Of a stretch of 64,000 nt of DNA, positions 17,169 through 25,759 are shown one piece after another. Made by a program: the position numbers and the translations under genes. The notes under the pieces were generated by a model that saw only the letters and a list, made by a program, of their open reading frames with translations, ran no database searches and was not told the DNA's origin. Origin of the DNA: Variovorax sp. KK3 (GTDB lineage: Bacteria; Pseudomonadota; Gammaproteobacteria; Burkholderiales; Burkholderiaceae_C); NCBI RefSeq assembly GCF_001984055.1, contig NZ_LYVO01000025.1:20715-84714 (forward strand), written 5' to 3'. The stretch's first letter is position 1. Each line of letters starts with the position of its first letter.

Positions 17169-17918
17169 TCAGGTGGAGCGCGAGCCGGCGCGCTTGCTCT
17201 TCTTGTCCCGCTCGCTCACCAGGTATTCCGTCACCCGACGCAGATGCGCCGCCATCGCATCCGATGCCGCCTGCGCATCGCGTTGGCGCATCAGGTCCAG
17301 CACGCGCTGGCGCACCACCATGATGTCCTTGTTGGGCCGCGGGTCCACGCTCGCGAGCATGGCGCGGTACACCTCCGACAGCGCGTCGACCATCATCAGC
17401 ACCAGCGGGTTGTGCGTGGCCAGCGCGATGATCCGATAGAACTCGATCACCGACTGCGTGTTGCGTGAAGCCCGGCCCAGGCGGAACAGGTCGGTGTGCA
17501 GGTCGATGTCGCGCTGGATCGCGTCGAACTCCTCGTCGGTCGCGCGCGGGCAGGCCAGGCGGATCGCCACGCAGATGATCTCGGTACGCGCCTCCATCAC
17601 GTTCTCGAGCGAGGCCTGCGCGAGCGACACCATGTCCTGCACCGTCTGCGCGAGGCCGCCGCTGCCGCCGCTCTTGATGAAGAAGCCGCCCTGGATGCCC
17701 TTGCGCGCCTCCACCACGCCCGACACCTCCAGGCTGCGCAGCGCATCGCGCGCGGCTGCGCGGCCGATGCCGAAGCGCTCGGCGAGTTCGCGCTCGCCGG
17801 GCAGCTGATCGCCCGGCTTCAACTCGCCGCTCATCAGCTGGTCGCGGATGCGGTCGCACACGGCTTCGAAACCGCGGCGCGTGCGCACGGGTTGAAAGAG
17901 CGAATCGTCGTTCGACAT
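17169..17918 (-). CDS. FadR-subfamily GntR transcriptional regulator
   Basis: The 249-residue protein has an N-terminal winged helix (about residues 16-85) with QLPGERELAERFGIGRAAARDALRSL, and a C-terminal all-helical FCD domain (about 95-225) of the FadR type, which binds acyl-CoA or small carboxylates and often a metal. FadR-type GntR proteins bind TNGTNNNACNA. Seven such sites occur in this island, one of them 43 bases upstream of this gene, so it probably represses itself and the whole regulon until a pathway acyl-CoA binds; this is inference. The ATG at 17918 is the family start. A long frame continuing upstream is antisense to the acyl-CoA dehydrogenase. Confidence 0.93.
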   Translation of the reverse strand: MSNDDSLFQPVRTRRGFEAVCDRIRDQLMSGELKPGDQLPGERELAERFGIGRAAARDALRSLEVSGVVEARKGIQGGFFIKSGGSGGLAQTVQDMVSLAQASLENVMEARTEIICVAIRLACPRATDEEFDAIQRDIDLHTDLFRLGRASRNTQSVIEFYRIIALATHNPLVLMMVDALSEVYRAMLASVDPRPNKDIMVVRQRVLDLMRQRDAQAASDAMAAHLRRVTEYLVSERDKKSKRAGSRST

Positions 17919-17960
17919 GGGTCGGGTCCTTTTCGGGGTTCCACAGTATTGCATATTCAT

Positions 17961-17971
17961 TGGTTGAACCA
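17961..17971. promoter_or_regulatory. FadR/GntR-type operator (site 5), regulator/dehydrogenase promoter
   Basis: TGGTTGAACCA is a perfect dyad between the divergent GntR gene and the acyl-CoA dehydrogenase operon. Only four bases separate it from the first in-frame ATG (17976) of the dehydrogenase and thirteen from the second (17985). Binding here would block transcription on both sides, giving autoregulation. Confidence 0.75.
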
Positions 17972-17984
17972 TAAGATGATTCAC

Positions 17985-19145
17985 ATGGACCTCGCCCTGA
18001 CCCCAGAGCAGCGCGCCTTTCGAGACGAAGTGCGCTCCTTCATCCGGTCGCGCCTGCCAGCGGACATCCGCCAAAGGCTGCGCGCCGGGCACCCGCCACG
18101 CAAGCAGGACACCGTGACCTGGCAGCGCATCCTCAACGAACGCGGCTGGGCCGCGCCGCACTGGCCCAGGCGCTTCGGCGGCGCCGACCTGGGTGCGATG
18201 GAGCGGCTGATCCTGCTCGACGAGATCTACCGCGCGCCCGCACCGCTGCCGCAGGTGTTCAACGTCGGCATGCTGGGCCCGGTGCTGATGAAATTCGGCA
18301 CGCCCGCGCAGTGCGACCACTTCCTGCCGCGGCTGGCCAACCTCGATCTCTGGTTCTGCCAGGGCTTCTCGGAGCCCGGCAGCGGCTCCGACCTGGCATC
18401 GCTGCGCACCGCCGCGCGTCGCGACGGCGACCACTACATCGTCAACGGCCAGAAGATCTGGACCACCACCGCGCACCTGGCCGACTGGGTGTTCGCGCTG
18501 GTGCGCACCGATGCCGAGGCGCGCAAGCAGGAAGGCATCTCCTTCCTGTTGATCGACCTGCGCACGCCCGGCATCACGATCCGTCCGATCAAGTCCATCG
18601 ACGGCGAGCATCACCTCAACGAGGTGTTCTTCGACGAGGTGCGCGTGCCCGCCGCCAACCTGGTGGGCCAGGAGAACAGGGGCTGGGACTGCGCCAAGTT
18701 CCTGCTGTCGAACGAGCGCACCGGCATCGCCAACGTCGGCCTGTGCCGCGAGCGGCTCGGGTACGCGCGCGAACTCGCATCGCGTTTCACGCAGGCTGGC
18801 CGGCCACTGCTCGACGACCCCAAGCTGCGCACCGAGATCGCGGTGCTGGAAGCCGAGACGCGCGCATTGGAGATCACCAACTGGCGCTTTCTGCTCACCG
18901 ACAGCGAGCAGCAGCGCCTGCCCGCCTTCGCCTCGGTGCTCAAGCTCAAGGGCACCGAGTTGCAGCAGGAAATCAACGCCCTGCTCGCGCGCATCGCCGG
19001 GCCCGGCGGGCTGGAGCGCCGTTCGGCCGAGGACGTGGAACACGGCCCGATCACGCCGCGCTATTTCTACTCGCGCGCGGCGTCCATCTACGGCGGCACG
19101 ACCGAAGTGCAGAAGGACATCCTGGCCAAGGCCATCGTCGGATAG
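17985..19145 (+). CDS. Acyl-CoA dehydrogenase (first of a pair)
   Basis: The 386-residue flavoenzyme has LALTPEQRAFRDEVRSFI, the FAD/acyl-CoA segment FCQGFSEPGSGSDLASLRT, GQKIWTTTAHLADW and the C-terminal SIYGGTTEVQKDILAKAIVG. These enzymes oxidise acyl-CoA to enoyl-CoA and pass electrons to ETF. It heads a nine-gene operon. Two in-frame ATGs exist, at 17976 and 17985; the second matches the usual family N-terminus. No good Shine-Dalgarno is visible because the operator is so close. Together with the next gene it resembles heteromeric acyl-CoA dehydrogenases such as ChsE/FadE pairs. Confidence 0.92.
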   Translation: MDLALTPEQRAFRDEVRSFIRSRLPADIRQRLRAGHPPRKQDTVTWQRILNERGWAAPHWPRRFGGADLGAMERLILLDEIYRAPAPLPQVFNVGMLGPVLMKFGTPAQCDHFLPRLANLDLWFCQGFSEPGSGSDLASLRTAARRDGDHYIVNGQKIWTTTAHLADWVFALVRTDAEARKQEGISFLLIDLRTPGITIRPIKSIDGEHHLNEVFFDEVRVPAANLVGQENRGWDCAKFLLSNERTGIANVGLCRERLGYARELASRFTQAGRPLLDDPKLRTEIAVLEAETRALEITNWRFLLTDSEQQRLPAFASVLKLKGTELQQEINALLARIAGPGGLERRSAEDVEHGPITPRYFYSRAASIYGGTTEVQKDILAKAIVG

Positions 19146-19153
19146 GACATCGC

Positions 19154-20293
19154 ATGAATTTCGAACTCGACGAGGACCAGTCGGCGCTCGCAGAAAGCCT
19201 GAAGCGCCTGCTGGCCGACCGCTACAGCTTCGAGAAGCGCCGCGCGCTCGTGGCCTCGGGCGCAACCCATGACGAAGCCGCATGGTCGACGCTCGCCGAG
19301 CTGGGCCTGACCGCATTGCCCGTGCCCGAGGCGCACGGCGGCTTCGGCGGCGGCGCGCGCGACCTGATGCCGGTGATGCAGGCCTTCGGCCGCGCGCTGT
19401 CCATGGAGCCCTATCTGGCCAGCACCGTGCTGGCCGGCACCGCCATCAGGCTGGGCGCCGACGAAGCCACGCAGGCGCGCCTGCTGCCGGGCCTGGCCAG
19501 TGGCGAGCGGCTGCTGGCCTGGGCGCACGACGAGCCCGGCGGGCGGCATGCGCCGCTGTGGGTGGAGACGCGCGCCGAGCGACGCGACGGCCGCTGGCTG
19601 TTGCACGGCATCAAGTCGAACGTGCTGGCCGCCGGCGCGGCGCGGCAATTCGTCGTCAGCGCGCGCATCGCCGGCGAGCCGGACGATGAGCAGGGCTGCG
19701 CGCTCTTCCTCGTCGACGCCGAGGGCACCGGCGTGGCGCTGCGCGAGTTCCGCCTGGTCGACGAGACCGCGGCCGGCGAACTCGCGCTGGACGCCGCCGC
19801 CGCAGAGCCGCTCGCCGATCCGCACGACGGCCCGCAGGCCCGCCGCGCCATCGAAGGCACGGTGGCCGCAGGCATCGCCGCCGCCTGCGCCGACATGAGC
19901 GGCGCCGCCGAAGCCGCCTTCGATCTCGCGATGGACTACCTGCGCGTGCGCAAGCAATTCGGCCGATTGATCGGCGAGAACCAGGCCCTGCGCCACCGCG
20001 CTGCCGAGATGCTGGTCGCGCTGGAGATGACCCGCAGCATGGCCATGGCCGCGGCCGTTGCGGCGGACGAGCCCGATGCCGATGAAGACGGCGCCCTCGA
20101 CCTGCATCGGGCCAAGCTCTCGGTGGCGCGCAATGCACGGCTGGTGGCGCACGGCGCGATCCAGCTGCACGGCGGCATCGGCATGACCGAGGAATACGCG
20201 GTCGGCCATTGCCTGCGCCGCATCCATGTGATGGACCAGCTGTTCGGCGATGCCGATGCCCACGCCGCGCGCCTCGCGGCCGCCCTCCCTTGA
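19154..20293 (+). CDS. Acyl-CoA dehydrogenase (second of a pair)
   Basis: This 379-residue dehydrogenase starts MNFELDEDQSALAESLKRLL and has AHGGFGGGARDLMPVMQAFG, a C-terminal YLRVRKQFGRLIGENQALRHR, and QLHGGIGMTEEYAVGHCLRR. It lacks the EPGSGSD-type FAD segment and the YGGTTEVQ motif of its neighbour, so each subunit seems to supply a different part of the active site, as known for alpha2beta2 dehydrogenases acting on bulky acyl-CoAs. It follows the first dehydrogenase by eight bases. Confidence 0.92.
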   Translation: MNFELDEDQSALAESLKRLLADRYSFEKRRALVASGATHDEAAWSTLAELGLTALPVPEAHGGFGGGARDLMPVMQAFGRALSMEPYLASTVLAGTAIRLGADEATQARLLPGLASGERLLAWAHDEPGGRHAPLWVETRAERRDGRWLLHGIKSNVLAAGAARQFVVSARIAGEPDDEQGCALFLVDAEGTGVALREFRLVDETAAGELALDAAAAEPLADPHDGPQARRAIEGTVAAGIAAACADMSGAAEAAFDLAMDYLRVRKQFGRLIGENQALRHRAAEMLVALEMTRSMAMAAAVAADEPDADEDGALDLHRAKLSVARNARLVAHGAIQLHGGIGMTEEYAVGHCLRRIHVMDQLFGDADAHAARLAAALP

Positions 20294-20303
20294 GACCCGC
20301 CCC

Positions 20304-21836
20304 ATGAGCACCACTCCCATGATCTACCTCGACGACCGCGGCATGACGCGCGACGAGGTGCTGCGCGTTGCGCAGCAGGCCGCCGCAGGCTTCGAGCAGC
20401 TCGGCGTGCACGAAGGCGACACCATCGCGCTGCTGCTGCGCAACGACTTCGCCTTCTTCGAGGTGCAGCAGGCCGCCGCCGCGGTCGGCGCCTACGGAGT
20501 GCCGCTCAATTGGCACGGCCGCACGGAAGAAGTCATCTACGTGCTGGAGGATTCGAAGCCCAAGGTGCTCGTGGCGCATGCCGACCTGCTCGCGCCGATC
20601 CGTGCGCTGATTCCACCGGGCATCCAGGTCTTCGTCGTGCCGACGCCGCCGGAGATCCAGCAACGCTACGGCGTCACGGCCGAGGCATCGCGGCCGCTGT
20701 CCGGCGACACGGTGTGGCGCGACTGGGCCGGACGCTTCGAGCCGCTGCAGGCGCTGCCGCGCCGCGCCCGCGCGACCATGATCTACACCTCCGGCACCAC
20801 GGGCCACCCCAAGGGCGTGAAGCGTCAGCCCGCCACGCCCGAAGAGAGCAAAGCCTACGTCGAACTGTTCGCGAGCGTCTACGGCCTGAAGCCCGGCGTG
20901 CGCGCGCTCGTGAGCGGCCCGCTGTACCACGCATCCCCCAACGCCTACGGCCGCCAGGCGCTGATGACGGCCGACGTGCTGGTGCTGCAGTCGAAGTTCG
21001 ACCCCGAGGAAACGCTGGCGCTGATCGAGAAGCACCGCATCGACAACGCGGTGATGGTGCCGACCATGTTCATCCGCATGCTCAAGCTGCCAGCCGAGGT
21101 GCGAGCGCGCTACGACGTGCGCTCGCTGCGCTGGGTCACGCACACCGGCGCGCCCTGCCCGCGCGAGGTCAAGAAGGACCTGATGGACTGGTGGGGCCCG
21201 GTGGTCTACGAGACCTACGGCGGCACCGAAGTCGGCACCGCCACGCTCGCCACGCCGCAGGACTGGCTCGAGCACCCCGGCTGCGTGGGCATGCCCACGC
21301 CGGGCACGCGCATGGCCTTCTACGACGAAGAAGGCAAGCGCCTGCCCGAAGGCGAGACCGGCGAGATCTTCGCGCGCGTGCCCGCGTACGCCGACTTCAC
21401 CTACCTCAACCATGAAGAGAAGCGCCGCAGCGTGGAACGCGATGGCCTGATCAGCCTGGGCGACGTGGGCTACATGAAGGACGGCCGCCTTTACCTGTGC
21501 GACCGCCGCTCCGACATGGTGATCTTCGGCGGCACCAACATCTACCCGGCCGAGATCGAGATGGTGCTGACCCAGTGCCCCGGCGTGAAGGACTGCGCCG
21601 TGTTCGGCATTCCCGACGAGGACTTCGGCGAATCGCTGGCCGCTGCGGTGGAGCTGATGCCCGGTGCGCAGGTCGGCGTCGACGAGATCCGGGCCTACCT
21701 GTTGCCGAGGCTCGCCAAGTTCAAGGTGCCCAAGCGCATCGACTTCCACGACACGCTGCCGCGCGAGGACAGCGGCAAGATCTTCAAGCGCCGTTTGCGC
21801 GACCCGTTCTGGCAGAACGCCGGCCGGCAAATTTGA
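20304..21836 (+). CDS. AMP-dependent acyl-CoA synthetase
   Basis: The 510-residue ligase has the P-loop IYTSGTTGHPKGVKR, the YETYGGTEVGTATLA motif, DVGYMKDGRLYLCDRRSDM, the hinge GTNIYPAEIE, and the C-terminal catalytic Lys in LPREDSGKIFKRRLRD. It adenylates a carboxylic acid and forms its CoA ester. Length and motifs are complete, so it should be active. It lies in the operon between the dehydrogenase pair and a crotonase-fold gene, which suggests that it activates the pathway acid or an intermediate. The ATG at 20304 follows the preceding stop closely. Confidence 0.93.
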   Translation: MSTTPMIYLDDRGMTRDEVLRVAQQAAAGFEQLGVHEGDTIALLLRNDFAFFEVQQAAAAVGAYGVPLNWHGRTEEVIYVLEDSKPKVLVAHADLLAPIRALIPPGIQVFVVPTPPEIQQRYGVTAEASRPLSGDTVWRDWAGRFEPLQALPRRARATMIYTSGTTGHPKGVKRQPATPEESKAYVELFASVYGLKPGVRALVSGPLYHASPNAYGRQALMTADVLVLQSKFDPEETLALIEKHRIDNAVMVPTMFIRMLKLPAEVRARYDVRSLRWVTHTGAPCPREVKKDLMDWWGPVVYETYGGTEVGTATLATPQDWLEHPGCVGMPTPGTRMAFYDEEGKRLPEGETGEIFARVPAYADFTYLNHEEKRRSVERDGLISLGDVGYMKDGRLYLCDRRSDMVIFGGTNIYPAEIEMVLTQCPGVKDCAVFGIPDEDFGESLAAAVELMPGAQVGVDEIRAYLLPRLAKFKVPKRIDFHDTLPREDSGKIFKRRLRDPFWQNAGRQI

Positions 21837-21846
21837 GGACCGCTCC

Positions 21847-22725
21847 ATGGGCAAGTGGCTTCGATCCACCGAGCACATCCGCTTCGAGGTGCGCGAGCGC
21901 GTCGCGCGCATCACGCTGAACCGGCCCGACCGGCGAAACGCGCTCTCATGGGAGATGCTGACCGAGCTGCGCGCCGCGCTGCTCGAAGCCGACGACCTGC
22001 GCGCCGTGAGCGTGATCGTGCTCGACGGCGCGGGTCCCGACTTCTGCGCGGGCTACGACATGAAGTCGGCCTATGCACGCTACGCCGCCGAGGGCGATGC
22101 CGCCCTCGACTACCGCAGCGGCAGCGGCTCCTTCGACGACGACGCGTGGAAGCTCGAGCGCTTCCAGGAGCTGCTGCGCACCGCCTTCGTGCTGCACAAG
22201 CCGGTGATCGCCAAGGTGCACGGCCATTGCGTGGCCGGCGGCACCGACCTCGCGCTGTATTGCGACATGGTGATCGCGGCCGACGACGCGCGCATCGGCT
22301 TCCCGGCCACGCGCGCCATGGGCTCGCCGCCCAACCACATGTGGTTCTACAACGTCGGGCCGCAGTGGGCCAAGCGCCTGCTGCTCAGCGGCGACGTGGT
22401 GAGCGGCGCCGATGCGGCGCGCATCGGGCTCGTGGTGGCCAGCGCGCCGGCCGCGCAGCTCGAAGAGGAAGTGATGGCGCTCGCAGGTCGCCTCGCCACC
22501 GTCGACCCCGATCTGCTGGCCACCAACAAGCGCATCGTCAACCTCGCGCTGGAGCTGGCGGGCGCCGGCACGCTGCCCCGCCTGGCGGCCGAGATGGACG
22601 CGCGCGCGCATCTCTCGCACGCCAAGAAGGAGTTCGACGCCGACGTGGCCGCACACGGCTTCAAGGCCGCGGTGCGCAAGCGCGACGAGCCTTTCGGCGA
22701 CGGCGTCGTGCGGCCGAGTTGGTGA
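21847..22725 (+). CDS. Crotonase-fold protein lacking both usual catalytic glutamates
   Basis: The 292-residue protein has crotonase features: ITLNRPDRRNALS, the oxyanion-hole segments GPDFCAGYDMKSAYARY and HGHCVAGGTDLALYCDM. The two Glu residues of enoyl-CoA hydratase are not present: the region reads GFPATRAMGSPPNHMWF instead of the usual PE motif, and the second Glu position reads QWAKRLLLSG. It is therefore probably not a simple hydratase; hydrolase, isomerase, decarboxylase or ring-opening activities are options in this superfamily. It sits in the main operon behind the acyl-CoA ligase. Confidence 0.88.
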   Translation: MGKWLRSTEHIRFEVRERVARITLNRPDRRNALSWEMLTELRAALLEADDLRAVSVIVLDGAGPDFCAGYDMKSAYARYAAEGDAALDYRSGSGSFDDDAWKLERFQELLRTAFVLHKPVIAKVHGHCVAGGTDLALYCDMVIAADDARIGFPATRAMGSPPNHMWFYNVGPQWAKRLLLSGDVVSGADAARIGLVVASAPAAQLEEEVMALAGRLATVDPDLLATNKRIVNLALELAGAGTLPRLAAEMDARAHLSHAKKEFDADVAAHGFKAAVRKRDEPFGDGVVRPSW

Positions 22726-22766
22726 CCGAATCCTGCCCTGCCTGACCTGAATAGAAGGAGACAAGC

Positions 22767-23750
22767 ATGCCGATGCATTTCACGCGCGCACGCCGCGCGC
22801 TTCTTGCCGCCACCCTCGTGCTGGGTGCGGCTCTTCCCGCCGCGGCGCAGAACGCGCCCTTCCCCGCCAAGCCGATCCGCATCGTGATCCCGACCGCGCC
22901 CGGCGGCAACATGGACGTGCTCGCGCGCCTCTATGCCGCCAAGCTCACCGAGGCCTGGGGGCAGCAGGTCATCGTCGAATCGAAACCGGGCGCCAACACC
23001 ATCCTCGCGACCACCGCGGTCGCCAAATCGCCGGCCGACGGCTACACCGCGCTCTTCACCATCAGCGGCTTCATACAGAACGTCGTGCTGCAATCGAGCC
23101 CGCAGTACAAGATGAGCGACCTCGCGCCGGTGTCGCTAGTGGCCAGCTTCCCGATCGCGCTCGCGGCCAATGCCGCGCTGCCGGCCAACGACCTGCCGGG
23201 CGTGGTGCGGCTCGCGAAGCAGGACCCGGAGAAGTACACCTTCGGCAGCTACGGCGTGGGCTCGGGCGCCCACCTGATCGGCGAGGGCCTCAACAAGGCC
23301 GCGAGCATTCGCATCAAGCATGCCGCCTACAAGGGCGAAGCCGCATCGTTCACCGACGTGGCCAGCGGCGACATCGCACTGGCCTACGGCTCGGTCGGCT
23401 TCTACGCCAACCAGATCTCGACCGGCAAGGTCAAGCTGATCGCCGTGGCCGCGCCGCATCGGCTCAAGACCTTTCCGGACCTGCCCACCTTCGCCGAGCT
23501 CGGCTATGCCGACATCAACCTGCCGGGCTGGGGCGCGATGTTCCTGCCCGCTGGCACGCCGGCACCGATCGTCGAGAAATACGTCACCGAGATTCGACGC
23601 ATCACCGCCATGCCCGACGTGGCGGCCAAGATCCATCAGCTGGGATACGAGCCGGTGGCCAACACGAACACCGAGTTCGCGCAGTTCCTGCAGGACGACC
23701 TGAAGCGCTGGACCAAGATCGCGCGCGAGAACGACATACGCCTGGACTGA
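22767..23750 (+). CDS. Bug/TctC family periplasmic solute receptor
   Basis: The 327-residue receptor has a signal peptide ending LPAAAQ, then FPAKPIRIVIPTAPGG, ESKPGANTIL and ADGYTALF. A strong AAGGAG precedes the ATG. It is embedded in the main plus-strand operon between the crotonase-fold and flavoprotein genes, so its ligand is likely to be the pathway substrate or a close relative. It ends in the family-typical IRLD. Confidence 0.93.
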   Translation: MPMHFTRARRALLAATLVLGAALPAAAQNAPFPAKPIRIVIPTAPGGNMDVLARLYAAKLTEAWGQQVIVESKPGANTILATTAVAKSPADGYTALFTISGFIQNVVLQSSPQYKMSDLAPVSLVASFPIALAANAALPANDLPGVVRLAKQDPEKYTFGSYGVGSGAHLIGEGLNKAASIRIKHAAYKGEAASFTDVASGDIALAYGSVGFYANQISTGKVKLIAVAAPHRLKTFPDLPTFAELGYADINLPGWGAMFLPAGTPAPIVEKYVTEIRRITAMPDVAAKIHQLGYEPVANTNTEFAQFLQDDLKRWTKIARENDIRLD

Positions 23751-23765
23751 AAGCTGAACGCTGCC

Positions 23766-24740
23766 ATGAAGAATCGCATCACCGAGTTGCTCGGCATCCG
23801 CTACCCCATCGTCCAGGGCGGCATGCAATGGGTGGGCCGCGCCGAGCTGTGCGCCGCCGTCTCCAACGCCGGCGGCCTGGGCACGCTGGGCGCGCTGACC
23901 CAGCCCACACCCGACGACCTGGGCCGCGAGATCGAGCGCTGCCGCGCGATGACCGACAAGCCCTTCGGCGTGAACGTGACCATGCTGCCGACGGTCAGCC
24001 CACCGCCCTACGAGCGCATCCTCGACGTGATCGTGGAGCACGGCATCCGCATCGTGGAGACGGCGGGGAACGTGCCTGTCGAGGTGTTCCAGAGGCTGCG
24101 TGATGCGGGCATCGTGATCCTGCACAAGTGCACGTCGGTGCGGCATGCGCTGGCCGCCGAGAAGCGCGGCGTGCACGTGGTGAGCATCGACGGCTTCGAA
24201 TGCGCGGGGCATCCGGGCGAGGAAGACGTGCCGGGCCTGGTGCTGATCCCGGCTGCGGTGTCGGCGCTGAGCATTCCCGTGATCGCCTCGGGTGGTATTG
24301 CGGACGGGCGCGGCATGGCGGCGGCGTTGGCGCTCGGTGCGGAAGGCGTGAACATGGGCACGCGTTTCGTCGCCACGCAGGAGGCGCCGGTGCATGCGAA
24401 CGTCAAGCACGCCCTGTTGAAGGCACGCGAGAACGACACGCGGCTCATCATGCGCACGCTGCGCAACAGCTCGCGTGTTCTGCTCAATCCGGTGTCGGAG
24501 GAAGTGCTCGAACTCGAGCACCGGCCCGGCGGTGCGGCGTTCGAGGTGCTGCGGCCGCTGGTCAATGGGCAGCGCGGGCGTGCGGCGCTGGAGAGCGGCG
24601 ACGTGACCAACGGCGTGATCTGGGCCGGCATGGTGGCCGGGCTGATCGACGACATTCCGACGTGTGCCGAGTTGATCGAGCGCATGGTCGCGCAGTGCCG
24701 CAAGCGGCTGTCGGCGGCAGCGGCGCTGGCCGCCGCATGA
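23766..24740 (+). CDS. Nitronate monooxygenase family FMN protein (FabK-like)
   Basis: The 324-residue flavoprotein has ITELLGIRYPIVQGGMQWVG, SNAGGLGTLGALT, PFGVNVTML, DGFECAGHPGEEDV and the phosphate-binding IPVIASGGIADGRGMAAALALGAEG. The family holds nitronate monooxygenases and FabK-type enoyl reductases, and annotation by name is unreliable. In an acyl-CoA operon an FMN-dependent enoyl or dienoyl reductase is at least as likely. The stop overlaps the start of the kinase gene (ATGA). Confidence 0.9.
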   Translation: MKNRITELLGIRYPIVQGGMQWVGRAELCAAVSNAGGLGTLGALTQPTPDDLGREIERCRAMTDKPFGVNVTMLPTVSPPPYERILDVIVEHGIRIVETAGNVPVEVFQRLRDAGIVILHKCTSVRHALAAEKRGVHVVSIDGFECAGHPGEEDVPGLVLIPAAVSALSIPVIASGGIADGRGMAAALALGAEGVNMGTRFVATQEAPVHANVKHALLKARENDTRLIMRTLRNSSRVLLNPVSEEVLELEHRPGGAAFEVLRPLVNGQRGRAALESGDVTNGVIWAGMVAGLIDDIPTCAELIERMVAQCRKRLSAAAALAAA

Positions 24741-25747
24741 CCATCGACGCGACGCGAGAGGCGCTGGCGACCGTGCTCGCCGGCGCCGGCGCACGCGGCG
24801 CGGTGCAATCCCTGGCCCGCCTGACCGGCGGCGCCACCAAGACCACGTGGTCCTTCGACTGGCTCGACGATGAAGGCCGGCATCCGCTGATCCTGCAGCA
24901 GACGCCATCGCGTGCGCAGGACGTCGGCGGCGCAGCACGTCGCCCGCCCAAGCTCACGGCCGAAGAAGATGCGGCGCTGATGATCGAGGCCCGTGCCGCG
25001 GACGTGCCCGCACCGCGCGTCGTGCATGTTCTCGAACCGTCGGACGCGCTCGGCAGCGGCTACATCACCGAACGCATCGACGGCGAAACGCTCGGCAAGC
25101 GCATCGTCTCCGATGCCGCCTTCGACACCGTGCGGCCACGCCTCGCGGCCCAGTGCGGCGAGATCCTTGCCGCCGTCCATCGCATGCCCACCACGGGCCT
25201 GCCCTTCCTCGCCAGGCTCGATGCCGCGGACGAACTCGCCATCTACGGAGGCCTGCTCAGGGAACACGCCTTCGTCCACCCGGCCTTGTCCTATGCGCTG
25301 CGCTGGATCGGCGATCGCCTGCCGCCCGACGCCCCATCGACGGTGGTGCATTCCGACTTTCGCACCGGCAACCTGATCGTCGATCCGAAGGAAGGCGTGC
25401 GCTGCGTGCTCGACTGGGAGATCGCGCGCATCGGCGACCCCATGCACGACCTGGGCGTGCTCTGCATGCGCAGCTGGCGCTTCGGCGGCCGCGGCGAGGC
25501 GGGCGGATTCGGCACGCGCGAAGACCTGTACGCGGCCTACGAGCACGCCAGCGGCATCCGCGTCGACCCGCACCGCGTGCGCTTCTGGGAAGCGATGTCC
25601 AACCTCAAATGGGCCATCTCCTGCGTGCGCCGCGGCCTCGCCCGCGGCGCCGACGGACAGCCCGCGAGCAGCGAACTCGCCGCCGTCGGCAGGCGGCTCG
25701 AAGAACCGTTGTGGGACTTCATGACCCTGGCCACCGCCAAGGACTGA
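24737..25747 (+). CDS. Phosphotransferase (APH fold), LvaA-like hydroxyacyl-CoA kinase candidate
   Basis: The 336-residue protein has an aminoglycoside-phosphotransferase fold: LTGGATKTTW near the N-terminus, the catalytic loop HSDFRTGN (Asp near residue 207, Asn near 212) and the metal-binding DWE near 226-228. It is not a resistance gene: the context is acyl-CoA metabolism and the next gene is DUF6285. The same pair, as I recall, forms LvaA-LvaB of Pseudomonas putida, which phosphorylates 4-hydroxyvaleryl-CoA before an acyl-CoA-dehydrogenase-fold enzyme removes the phosphate. I infer a similar kinase for a hydroxyacyl-CoA. Confidence 0.9.
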   Translation: MTIDATREALATVLAGAGARGAVQSLARLTGGATKTTWSFDWLDDEGRHPLILQQTPSRAQDVGGAARRPPKLTAEEDAALMIEARAADVPAPRVVHVLEPSDALGSGYITERIDGETLGKRIVSDAAFDTVRPRLAAQCGEILAAVHRMPTTGLPFLARLDAADELAIYGGLLREHAFVHPALSYALRWIGDRLPPDAPSTVVHSDFRTGNLIVDPKEGVRCVLDWEIARIGDPMHDLGVLCMRSWRFGGRGEAGGFGTREDLYAAYEHASGIRVDPHRVRFWEAMSNLKWAISCVRRGLARGADGQPASSELAAVGRRLEEPLWDFMTLATAKD

Positions 25748-25759
25748 GGAGATACGCCG

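Noticed and set aside
17919..19316. Upstream extension of the GntR regulator frame
   Set aside because: It is antisense to the acyl-CoA dehydrogenase and would place the operator and promoter inside the gene. The normal GntR start is at 17918.
24737..25747. Aminoglycoside resistance gene
   Set aside because: The APH fold is present, but the acyl-CoA context and DUF6285 neighbour match hydroxyacyl-CoA kinases. The same applies to 38909-39994.
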